From: Ignavibacteria bacterium RIFOXYB12_FULL_35_14
Lineage (GTDB): Bacteria > Bacteroidota > Ignavibacteria > Ignavibacteriales > Ignavibacteriaceae
Direction of reading: 5' to 3'
Assembly: GCA_001803045.1 (NCBI GenBank)
Contig: MHAR01000087.1
Coordinates: forward strand, 38,587-93,146
DNA length: 54,560 nt
In this document: one piece after another, positions 10,138 to 17,483 of the stretch
Numbering within the stretch: the stretch's first letter is position 1
Layout: every line of letters begins with the position of its first letter
The notes under the pieces: generated by a model
The model's database searches: none
What the model saw: only the letters and a program-made list of their open reading frames with translations
Told to the model about the DNA's origin: nothing
Program-made: the position numbers and the translations under genes

Positions 10138-10743
10138 TTAAAACTCAACTTTGGGAGGTGCTTCTGATCCGGGTATTGATTTGAAATATGATTTTTCTCT
10201 AAAACCAAAAATGCCAGCAAAAAATGCAGATGGAAATCGTTTAATTGTTGTATTATAATTTTGGACAGTTAAATTAAACTTTCTTCTCTCGACGGAGATT
10301 CTATTTTCCGTTCCTTCAAGCTGAGCTTGCAGCTGAAGGAAGTTCTCATTTGCCTTTAAATTGGGATAGTTTTCAACAGTAACAAGTAATCGAGAAAGTG
10401 CACTGCTCAAATTTCCTTGAAGCTGTTCAAATTTTTGAAATGCCTGCGGATCATTTAAAACTTCCGGAGTAATGTTGAACTGGCTAACTTTTGCTCTTGC
10501 TTCGGTGACATCCGTTAAAACACCTCTTTCAAAATCTGCATATCCTTTTACTGTGTTAACGAGGTTAGGAATCAGGTCTGCTCTTCTCTGGTATTGGTTT
10601 TCAACCTGGCTCCAGCTCTGGTTAACTTCCTCATTTATTGTAACGAGATTGTTGTAGGTACTAATTCCCCATGATATTAGAATTACTAAAAGAAGAATTA
10701 TTATTCCTGCAATGGACAAGCCAATAATCGTACCTTTTTTCAT
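10138..10743 (-). CDS. LemA family protein
   Basis: A 201-aa protein with one N-terminal transmembrane helix (residues ~7-27) followed by the all-helical LemA domain: 'YNNLVTINEEVNQSWSQVENQYQRRADLIPNLVNTVKGYADFE', with the typical 'RRADLIPNLV' core, then 'ENRISVERRKFNLTVQNYN'. The short C-terminal segment 'YFKSIPGSEAPPKVEF' is also family-typical. A ribosome site (GGAGG) precedes the ATG at 10743. It is the first gene of a two-gene unit with the TPM protein. Confidence 0.93.
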   Translation of the reverse strand: MKKGTIIGLSIAGIIILLLVILISWGISTYNNLVTINEEVNQSWSQVENQYQRRADLIPNLVNTVKGYADFERGVLTDVTEARAKVSQFNITPEVLNDPQAFQKFEQLQGNLSSALSRLLVTVENYPNLKANENFLQLQAQLEGTENRISVERRKFNLTVQNYNTTIKRFPSAFFAGIFGFREKSYFKSIPGSEAPPKVEF

Positions 10744-10875
10744 TTATCCTCCGAGGTTATTTTCAACTTAATTATTGATTATGGAAAACAGATAAAAAGT
10801 AAAATTTTAAATTTTCAACTGCAGACAATTTACTCTGTTTTCTTTTTAATTTGCAAGCCCTCTCTGCCTTAATAT

Positions 10876-11715
10876 TTATGGTTTAGGACCTCTGTAATTG
10901 TTCTGAAGATAATTCAGCCCCCAATTTGTTAATTCAGAATTGCGCTCATCAGCAAATTTTTCAGCGTTTTGTACGTTACCATTATAAAAGCGGAAAGCCA
11001 AAAAATTAGCAACCATCAAACCATCAAATATTCTGTCTGCCAGAAATGCCTCGACCGCGATATACGACCATAAAGCAACCCAGCTAAGAGATAGAATTCC
11101 GCTGATGTAATTACCGGTATAAAATTGTCCGGCACCCGGTAAAATATAAGATAAGACTTTTGCTTTGGTCTTTGAGAATTGAGCTTCTGAAACATTATCA
11201 CATATTATTTTTAGTTCATGATTAATGTCCAATTTAGCAAATTCTTCAGACGCTTTTTCCCAATCATCATTAAAAATATAAGCCCACCCCTTCCAATATG
11301 TTATTTTATCTTTTTTTGCTTTAAATAGTATATCTTCATTCAAATCATTTAATAAATCGAACGTCCGATAAATTGTTCTTCGCAATAAATTAATTTTAAC
11401 AATTTCTATTTTGATATCGAAGATACTATCAAGATTGGTCGTGCCAAGTTCAGATAAAGAAAAATATTTAATAGCATCGGTGAACTTGCCCCCCTGTTTG
11501 TAGGACATGGCAATATATTTGTTTGCATCAAAGGAATATTGTTTTAGCGAATCGAAAAAAAGGAGACGCTTAAATTCTGTGATTGCATCAAAATATTTTT
11601 CATCGTTAAACTGCTTGCTTGCATAATCATACTGGGCTTGAAGATTACTTTGAGCTAAAACACAAGTATTAGTAAGAATAAATAGTATTAGTAACATTTT
11701 TCTGAATGTCAGCAT
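10876..11715 (-). CDS. Secreted TPR protein with C-terminal DUF5683-like membrane module
   Basis: A 279-aa protein with a signal peptide ending 'TCVLAQ', then TPR-like helices at residues ~25-170 ('YASKQFNDEKYFDAITEFKRLLFFD'). A hydrophobic C-terminal part begins with 'LSYILPGAGQFYTGNYISGI', the 'PGAGQxYTG' motif of DUF5683-like small membrane modules. It is the third gene of a unit with the next two entries and is clearly a diverged paralogue of the 288-aa neighbour, 24 bp away. Its role is unknown; the context suggests envelope assembly. Confidence 0.72.
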   Translation of the reverse strand: MLTFRKMLLILFILTNTCVLAQSNLQAQYDYASKQFNDEKYFDAITEFKRLLFFDSLKQYSFDANKYIAMSYKQGGKFTDAIKYFSLSELGTTNLDSIFDIKIEIVKINLLRRTIYRTFDLLNDLNEDILFKAKKDKITYWKGWAYIFNDDWEKASEEFAKLDINHELKIICDNVSEAQFSKTKAKVLSYILPGAGQFYTGNYISGILSLSWVALWSYIAVEAFLADRIFDGLMVANFLAFRFYNGNVQNAEKFADERNSELTNWGLNYLQNNYRGPKP

Positions 11716-11739
11716 TGTGACTCTATTACCGAGTTTACT

Positions 11740-12606
11740 CTATTTGCAAAAATCATACTGCGGAATAAAATAGTTTTTTAACTTTATGAATGAATCCAAT
11801 TGTAAATTAAATTCATACTTTATTCGTGCATTGTGTATTTGCGCTGAAGCAAAAGAACCATAGATATTTCCACCGTAGAACATTACTGCTAAACCTGAAA
11901 ACAACCATCCTCTGAAATTATGTTCAGCTTTGAAGTTGTCGTAAGCTAAAAATGTAAACACTCCCGTAGTTAGAAAAGTAAAAATTCCATCACCAATATC
12001 ACCTGTATAGATTTTTCCGGCACCAGGAATTATGGCAGATAATACTGATGCAATCAGCGGATTTTTATTTGGCGGATTCATTTTTAATTGATACAAAGCT
12101 GCGACTTCATTTTTTTCATCTGCGTCAAATGCTTTTACGAAATTCTCAAATGCCGGTATAGTTTGCTGGTCTTTTAAAAATGAAAGGGAATAGAGCTTCT
12201 CTCCAGAAGTATTCTCCGTTGATAAATTCAAATTCCGGCCTGTCCGAAAATATTCCCCCAACTCATGATATCTCTCTTCGAGGAAAAAAATTTTCATGAT
12301 CTCAAGTCTGGATGAACCATAGTATGGCGAACTTTCATTTATTTGTCTAAAAATATTTTTTGCTGTGGAATAATCGCCAATTGTCGAGAAGCTAAGCGCA
12401 ATCTTAAAATTGATTTTCTCGTCTCTAAGCCCTTCATCAATTCTTAAATATTCATTAGCTGAACGCAGATAATCTTTTTCGCAAAAAAGATAATCGGCAA
12501 ATTTGATTATGTTCTCCTTTTGATGAAGGACATTAACACCCGAATTAATATTTTGAGAATAAGTGAACGAAGCGGCTGAAAGGCTTATTAGTATTAATTT
12601 TATCAT
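11740..12606 (-). CDS. Secreted TPR protein with C-terminal DUF5683-like membrane module (paralogue)
   Basis: A 288-aa protein with signal peptide (MIKLILISLSAASFTYSQ), TPR-like helices ('ADYLFCEKDYLRSANEYLRID', 'ALSFSTIGDYSTAKNIFRQIN'), and a C-terminal module starting 'VLSAIIPGAGKIYTGDIGDGIFTFLTTG'. The layout is the same as in the downstream 279-aa protein, so they look like a tandem duplication. Its ATG overlaps the stop of the YidD-like gene by 4 bases (ATGA), implying coupled translation. The function is not known. Confidence 0.72.
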   Translation of the reverse strand: MIKLILISLSAASFTYSQNINSGVNVLHQKENIIKFADYLFCEKDYLRSANEYLRIDEGLRDEKINFKIALSFSTIGDYSTAKNIFRQINESSPYYGSSRLEIMKIFFLEERYHELGEYFRTGRNLNLSTENTSGEKLYSLSFLKDQQTIPAFENFVKAFDADEKNEVAALYQLKMNPPNKNPLIASVLSAIIPGAGKIYTGDIGDGIFTFLTTGVFTFLAYDNFKAEHNFRGWLFSGLAVMFYGGNIYGSFASAQIHNARIKYEFNLQLDSFIKLKNYFIPQYDFCK

Positions 12607-13058
12607 TCACTTTTTATTAATATGGTTGGCGGTAAGTACTGAATTTTATCCTCATTCAAAGTGTATAAATCAACAGGATCATAGAGATGCAATGCTCCGT
12701 AGCGTGGATAGTGATTCATCCTGCCAAATATGTTTAGGTCTCGGGTAAAACGGTCAAAGAACATTAAGGTTCCTTGAGGAAGATTTGTTTCTTTTATAGC
12801 TTCAATTAAAAAACCAGAGCATGATGGATTAAAAGGACAATTTTCCCCATCCACATCTGAAATGAAGAACCAATAAGCTGAAGCCAATGATTTAAGTGCT
12901 GCTTCAGAAAAACTTTCTCCTGGAATAGAATAATCTCTTTTTGTATGCTCATTATTTTTTGAATAGGGTAAATCCGCTTTTTCCCATTTTACCCAATCTG
13001 TTTGAGCGTAAACACATAGGGTGTAAAAAATTAAAAGCACAGTAAATATCTTTTTCAT
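12603..13058 (-). CDS. Secreted YidD-like protein
   Basis: A 151-aa protein with a signal peptide (MKKIFTVLLIFYTLCVYAQ) followed by a YidD-family domain. 'CPFNPSCSGFLIEAIKE' matches the family's Cys-x4-Cys-Ser core, and 'GTLMFFDRFTRDLNIFG' and 'LYDPVD' match the remainder. Ordinary YidD is a ~70-90-aa cytoplasmic factor that helps Sec/YidC membrane insertion. This copy is longer, exported, and not next to rnpA/yidC, so the same job is doubtful. It heads a three-gene unit with two TPR/DUF5683-like proteins. Confidence 0.75.
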   Translation of the reverse strand: MKKIFTVLLIFYTLCVYAQTDWVKWEKADLPYSKNNEHTKRDYSIPGESFSEAALKSLASAYWFFISDVDGENCPFNPSCSGFLIEAIKETNLPQGTLMFFDRFTRDLNIFGRMNHYPRYGALHLYDPVDLYTLNEDKIQYLPPTILIKSE

Positions 13059-13073
13059 TTTATAAAAATATAT

Positions 13074-14216
13074 TTATGCATCGAGCAATGCACGAGCTAT
13101 AACAATGTTCTGAATCTCGGAAGTACCTTCATAAATTTCTGTAATCTTTGCATCGCGCAAGTATCTTTCCACAAGATATTCTCTTACATAACCATAACCC
13201 CCATGCACCTGAATCGCTTCAAGCGCACATTCAACTGCAATTTTAGATGAGTAAAGCTTTGCCATTGCAGCTTCTTTATAATATTTTTTTTCTGCATCTT
13301 TTAAGGCAGCAGCTTTTAGCGTAAGCATTTTTGCGGCATCGATCTTAACAGCCATATCGGCAAGTTTAAACTGAATAGCCTGGAAGTTTGCAATGCTTGT
13401 TCCAAATGCTTTTCTTTCCTTAGAATATTTAAGTGCAGCTTCAAAAGATGCTTCCGCAATTCCAATAGCTTGAGCTGCAATTCCAATCCTTCCGCCGTTA
13501 AGCGTGTTCATTGCAAAGTTAAAGCCCTTGCCTTCTTCCCAGACAATGTTTTTTGCCGGTACTCTGCAATTTTCAAAAGTTAGTGAGCATGTATCAGAGC
13601 TTCTTATTCCCAGCTTATCCTCTTTTTTTCCGTGACCAAAACCCGGTGTTCCTTTTTCAACAAGAAATGTTGATATACCCTTATGGCCTTTTTCTTTATC
13701 GGTTGTTGCCATAACTAAAAAATGATCGGCCGAAATTCCATTGGTGATCCAATTTTTCATTCCATTAATTACGTAATGATCACCATCCTTATCAGCCGTA
13801 GTTTTTTGCTTAGTTGCATCGCTTCCAGCTTCAGGTTCTGACAAGGCAAATGCGCCAAGTCTTTCACCTTTAGCCAATGGAGTTAAATAATTTTGTTTGA
13901 TATAATCCGAACCGTACTTTTCCAACCCAAAGCACACCAGAGAATTATTTACTGACATGATAACCCCAACACTTGCATCGACTTTGGAAATTTCTATCAT
14001 TGCAAGGACATAGCTGATTGTGTCCAGGCCAGCACCTCCAAACTCCGGAGGAACCATCATTCCGAGGAATCCTAATTCACCTATTTTTTTAACGATGTCC
14101 GTGGGAAACTCTGCATCAATATCTCTTTGAATAGAACTTGGAGCGATTTCAGCTTCTGCAAATTCCTTTGCGGATTGCTGAATCATCAGGTGATCTTCTG
14201 TAAAATCGAAATTCAT
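13074..14216 (-). CDS. Acyl-CoA dehydrogenase (short-chain/butyryl type)
   Basis: A 380-aa FAD flavoenzyme that oxidises acyl-CoA to trans-2-enoyl-CoA and passes electrons to ETF. The family landmarks are complete: 'FALSEPEAGSDATKQKT' (FAD/substrate), 'NGMKNWITNG', 'RIGIAAQAIGIAEASFEAALKYSKERKAFG', and 'QVHGGYGYVREYLVERYLRDAKITEIYEGTSEIQ', where the Glu of 'IYEGTSEIQ' is the catalytic base of the short-chain enzymes. Its length is normal and there is no ETF or thiolase gene nearby. It is divergent from rlmN. Confidence 0.94.
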   Translation of the reverse strand: MNFDFTEDHLMIQQSAKEFAEAEIAPSSIQRDIDAEFPTDIVKKIGELGFLGMMVPPEFGGAGLDTISYVLAMIEISKVDASVGVIMSVNNSLVCFGLEKYGSDYIKQNYLTPLAKGERLGAFALSEPEAGSDATKQKTTADKDGDHYVINGMKNWITNGISADHFLVMATTDKEKGHKGISTFLVEKGTPGFGHGKKEDKLGIRSSDTCSLTFENCRVPAKNIVWEEGKGFNFAMNTLNGGRIGIAAQAIGIAEASFEAALKYSKERKAFGTSIANFQAIQFKLADMAVKIDAAKMLTLKAAALKDAEKKYYKEAAMAKLYSSKIAVECALEAIQVHGGYGYVREYLVERYLRDAKITEIYEGTSEIQNIVIARALLDA

Positions 14217-14246
14217 TTTTATACCTATGGTTAAATTTGAAGAATT

Positions 14247-14276
14247 TGTTTTTAACTCTATTTTAATTTATATAAT
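14247..14276 (+). promoter_or_regulatory. Possible sigma70-type promoter for rlmN
   Basis: In the 120-bp divergent gap, TTGTTT (14247-14252) is followed after 18 bp by a perfect TATAAT (14271-14276), about 60 bp before the rlmN start. Only the -10 box is strong, so the call is tentative. Confidence 0.35.
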
Positions 14277-14336
14277 CGCAGATAAAATGGGAAATGTTTT
14301 TATTTTAAAGATAAATTCTTCTTTATATATTTTGAT

Positions 14337-15440
14337 ATGGAAAATGGAACAAACTTACCTGCAGAGAACAATTCTGAGAATCAAATCCAGAAAAAAGTAA
14401 TACTTAAAGGATTAACTCTATCCGAATTAAAAAATTATTTCCTTGCAAAAGGTTTGCAAAAATTTCGAGGTGAACAGTTTTTTTACTGGATGTACAATCA
14501 TCTTTCTACCAATATCGATGAAATGACTAACATTCCAAAGACTATCCGCAACGAAATCCGGAACGAGATTGAACTCCAAACCTTGGAATACTTTTACACT
14601 GAAGAATCGGAAAACACAAAAACAAAAAAATATATTTTCGTTACAAAGGATAATAACAAAATTGAATCGGTTATTATTCCCGAAGAGACTCGCACAACGC
14701 TTTGTATCTCAACGCAAGTCGGCTGTCCGCTTGACTGTCAATTTTGCGCTACGGGATTAATGGGTTACAAAAATAATCTTTCTTCAGGTGAAATTTTTGA
14801 CCAATATATGCTTGCCGCAAAGGACTATGGTAAAGAGAAAATCACTAACATTGTTTACATGGGAATGGGGGAGCCGCTTCTAAATTATCAAAATACATTA
14901 AAGAGCTTGAAGATTTTTTCGAATGAGTTAACAAAAGGAATCAGCGTTAAAAAAATTACTGTATCAACTGCAGGCATTGCCCCTAAAATAAGAGAGCTTG
15001 CTGATTCCGGTATTAATGTTAAAATTGCTCTTTCGCTTCATTCTTGTTTTGAGGAAATGAGAAGTAAGCTGATGCCGATAAATCAAAAATATTCCTTAAA
15101 AGAAAATTTGATGGCAGTGCGATATTATGCAAAGAAAACCGGTACACGAATTACATTTGAATACATAATGCTTAAGGATTTGAATGATACTGACGAGGAC
15201 GTAAATGCACTCGTAAAGATTTGCAAAGAGATTCCTTCAAAAATCAATATCATTCCATTCAATTCATTGAGCCATATGAATCCAAAAGGATTTTCAGCAA
15301 AATTAGAGTCAGCTCCGAGAGACCGAATTGAAAATTTTGTTCAGAAATTAAGAGATAAAAACATCACCGTAATGGTTCGTCAAACTCAAGGAGATGATAT
15401 TGCAGCAGCTTGCGGACAACTTGCAGTTAAGTTCCTTTAA
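14337..15440 (+). CDS. rlmN: Dual-specificity 23S rRNA/tRNA adenine C2-methyltransferase
   Basis: A 367-aa radical-SAM enzyme that methylates A2503 of 23S rRNA and A37 of some tRNAs. The radical-SAM cluster motif is C130-x3-C134-x2-C137 in 'QVGCPLDCQFCATG'. The conserved Cys of the methyl-transfer pair are at about 123 and 359 ('DDIAAACGQLA'). 'VYMGMGEPLLNY' is the family's GEP motif. The Asn-rich first 20 residues are variable, and no clear ribosome site precedes the ATG. A SPOUT rRNA/tRNA methyltransferase follows 20 bp downstream, forming a small RNA-modification unit. Confidence 0.96.
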   Translation: MENGTNLPAENNSENQIQKKVILKGLTLSELKNYFLAKGLQKFRGEQFFYWMYNHLSTNIDEMTNIPKTIRNEIRNEIELQTLEYFYTEESENTKTKKYIFVTKDNNKIESVIIPEETRTTLCISTQVGCPLDCQFCATGLMGYKNNLSSGEIFDQYMLAAKDYGKEKITNIVYMGMGEPLLNYQNTLKSLKIFSNELTKGISVKKITVSTAGIAPKIRELADSGINVKIALSLHSCFEEMRSKLMPINQKYSLKENLMAVRYYAKKTGTRITFEYIMLKDLNDTDEDVNALVKICKEIPSKINIIPFNSLSHMNPKGFSAKLESAPRDRIENFVQKLRDKNITVMVRQTQGDDIAAACGQLAVKFL

Positions 15441-15460
15441 AATGTAATTGAAGAATTTTT

Positions 15461-15994
15461 ATGCGAAAACTTACTCACGATGAAATTGCAAAAAGCAGAA
15501 GCACTCTTGAAACTTTACACAAAGTTAGGAAATTGCCTGTATATGTTTTGCTTAACAGCATTAGAAGCAACTACAATGTTGGATCAATTTTCCGTACATC
15601 AGATGGAGCAATGATAGAAAAACTCTATTTGTGCGGTTACACTTCCTGCCCTCCCAAAAAGGAAGTGTTAAAAACTGCATTGGGTTCAACTGAAAGTGTG
15701 AGGTGGGAATATGTAAAAGATGCAAAAGCAGTTATCAGTCAACTAAAAAGCAAAGGAGTTCAAATTTGCGCGTTGGAACTCACTGATAAAAGTATTCCAT
15801 ATCACCAAATCAAATCTGATGACCTTCCGATCTGTTTATTAATCGGAAATGAAATTACAGGTGTGTCTCAAGAATTGCTTGATCTGTGCGATAAATCAAT
15901 TGAAATACCACAGTATGGAATAAAGCAATCGTTGAATGTAGCTGTGGCTTATGGAGTTGCAATATTTGAATTTAGAAAAATTTTTAATTTATAG
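15461..15994 (+). CDS. SPOUT-class RNA 2'-O-methyltransferase (TrmH/SpoU family)
   Basis: The 177-aa protein carries all three SpoU motifs: 'LNSIRSNYNVGSIFRTSDG' (motif 1, with the catalytic Arg), 'LPICLLIGNEITGVSQELLDLCD' (motif 2, SAM knot) and 'IPQYGIKQSLNVAVAYGVAIFEF' (motif 3). It lacks the N-terminal RNA-binding domain of larger relatives, so the substrate RNA cannot be named. It is co-oriented with rlmN and probably co-transcribed. Confidence 0.9.
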   Translation: MRKLTHDEIAKSRSTLETLHKVRKLPVYVLLNSIRSNYNVGSIFRTSDGAMIEKLYLCGYTSCPPKKEVLKTALGSTESVRWEYVKDAKAVISQLKSKGVQICALELTDKSIPYHQIKSDDLPICLLIGNEITGVSQELLDLCDKSIEIPQYGIKQSLNVAVAYGVAIFEFRKIFNL

Positions 15995-16026
15995 ATAAGA
16001 AAACATGAGTCCTAGATGTTGACCAC

Positions 16027-16683
16027 TTATTGTGCGCTCGTAAAATACTCCTCCCCGTTATCTTTAGTGTGCAGGAAAAGCATATTTGCTCTAACTAATT
16101 TCACCAACGTTCGGGATGCCCTTCTTTCAGAAATGTTAATATAATCACTAAGCTCTTTAACAGAGATCCTTTCATAATTATCTAAAAATTCAAACACTGC
16201 TTTTTCGTTAGGACCTATTGAATATTTTTTCAAATTCATTTGTGAAGATCGTGCTTTTAATATCCTAATCATCTCTTTGCTTGCCTGAACGCTTTTATCA
16301 TTAACTCTTATGTGAACCACTGATTGGTTTACATCTAATTCCTTAAGATAATCTTGAATTCTATGCGGTTTATTATCCGACTCGAAAATCTCGACCACAA
16401 CTACTTCTTTTCCTTTAACTTCCACATAATCGATATTAATATTTAATGGCGGTTCACAAAAGTTATTAGCTGCATCATAAATTAATTCCGCTTCAGCTTT
16501 TTCACTTTCAACTCCGATTATTTCCTTATCATCATCAACTCCAATTACCAGATAACCGCCTTTAGTATTTGCAAATGCAATCATTTCACGTGCAATTTTT
16601 TCAGTTGTCGAAAATTTTCTTTTAAATTCACAGGTTAGATTTTCACCCTCTTCAATCAGTTCGAGCAATTCTCTCGGTTTCAT
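16027..16683 (-). CDS. AlbA_2 (Schlafen-like) DNA-binding protein with winged-helix C-terminus
   Basis: A 218-aa protein. Residues ~8-125 form the AlbA_2 domain ('LTCEFKRKFSTTEKIAREMIAFANTKGGYLVIGVDDD', with the family's EFK and FANTxGG motifs). Residues ~150-215 form a winged-helix segment ('AVFEFLDNYERISVKELSDYINISERRASRTLVKL'). It is probably a nucleic-acid-binding regulator. Its start overlaps the mtgA stop by ATGA, so it is translated with the cell-wall gene. What links the two is not clear from sequence. Confidence 0.82.
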   Translation of the reverse strand: MKPRELLELIEEGENLTCEFKRKFSTTEKIAREMIAFANTKGGYLVIGVDDDKEIIGVESEKAEAELIYDAANNFCEPPLNINIDYVEVKGKEVVVVEIFESDNKPHRIQDYLKELDVNQSVVHIRVNDKSVQASKEMIRILKARSSQMNLKKYSIGPNEKAVFEFLDNYERISVKELSDYINISERRASRTLVKLVRANMLFLHTKDNGEEYFTSAQ

Positions 16684-17432
16684 TTTACATCATCCGGAAA
16701 TAATTGAACGTCGCTCAGCCTGCCTCTGATAATTGATGAGCGCCGGCTTACATAACGAGAATTTGCTGCAGGATCATAGCGTAATGGTGAAGGAATGACA
16801 GCCGCCAATCGAGCGCTTTCTGTTGCGGATAAATTTTTAGGGTCCTTGTTAAAATAAATATCGGAAGCTTTTTCAATTCCAAAAATACCATCTCCCCACT
16901 CAATAATGTTTATATAATTTTCTAATATTGATTTTTTTGATAGCTCCTTTTCTATTCTCAAAGTGATTAAAAATTCTTTTCCTTTTCTCCAAACACTTTT
17001 ACTTGTTGAAAGAAATAAATTTTTAGATAGCTGCATACTAATTGTACTTCCGCCTCTAACTGTTCTTCCTCGTCGCTTATTCAATCGGATAGATGTTTTT
17101 AATTCTTTCCAATCAATGCCTTTATGTTTGAAGAATTTTCCATCTTCCATTGAAATTATTGCCCTCAGTAAATTAGGATTAACATTGTCAATATCTGCCC
17201 AAGCCTGTCTCGGATAATAAATCATAAAATTTTTTAATGCACGCTGCTCCATTAAAGATGTAATCCTCGTTCCATTATATTGAAGCCATGGAATGTTAAA
17301 AGAAGGAATGCTGAAATAAAGTACTAATATCAGGTAAATAATTGAAAAGAAGAATTTTCTTTTTTTTATGAGAGGCAGAGCCTTGCTAAAAATTTCAGCA
17401 AGCTCATTTATAGGAAATTGAGAGTAATTCAT
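16680..17432 (-). CDS. mtgA: Monofunctional biosynthetic peptidoglycan transglycosylase
   Basis: A 250-aa GT51 glycosyltransferase that polymerises lipid II into glycan strands at the inner membrane. One N-terminal transmembrane helix (residues ~28-45) anchors a periplasmic catalytic domain. 'ISMEDGKFFKHKGIDW' holds the catalytic Glu (residue ~96), 'GGSTISMQLSKNLFLS' the second motif, and 'RIEKELSKKSILENYINIIEWGDGIFGIEKAS' the third. No transpeptidase domain follows. It overlaps the AlbA_2 gene by 4 bp. Confidence 0.94.
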   Translation of the reverse strand: MNYSQFPINELAEIFSKALPLIKKRKFFFSIIYLILVLYFSIPSFNIPWLQYNGTRITSLMEQRALKNFMIYYPRQAWADIDNVNPNLLRAIISMEDGKFFKHKGIDWKELKTSIRLNKRRGRTVRGGSTISMQLSKNLFLSTSKSVWRKGKEFLITLRIEKELSKKSILENYINIIEWGDGIFGIEKASDIYFNKDPKNLSATESARLAAVIPSPLRYDPAANSRYVSRRSSIIRGRLSDVQLFPDDVK

Positions 17433-17483
17433 GAATGGATATTCAATAGAATTAACCTAGATCATTTAGTGAAGAATTACTTC

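Noticed and set aside
12603-13058. Ordinary YidD insertion factor
   Set aside because: A signal peptide, greater length and lack of rnpA/yidC neighbours speak against it; kept as YidD-like only.
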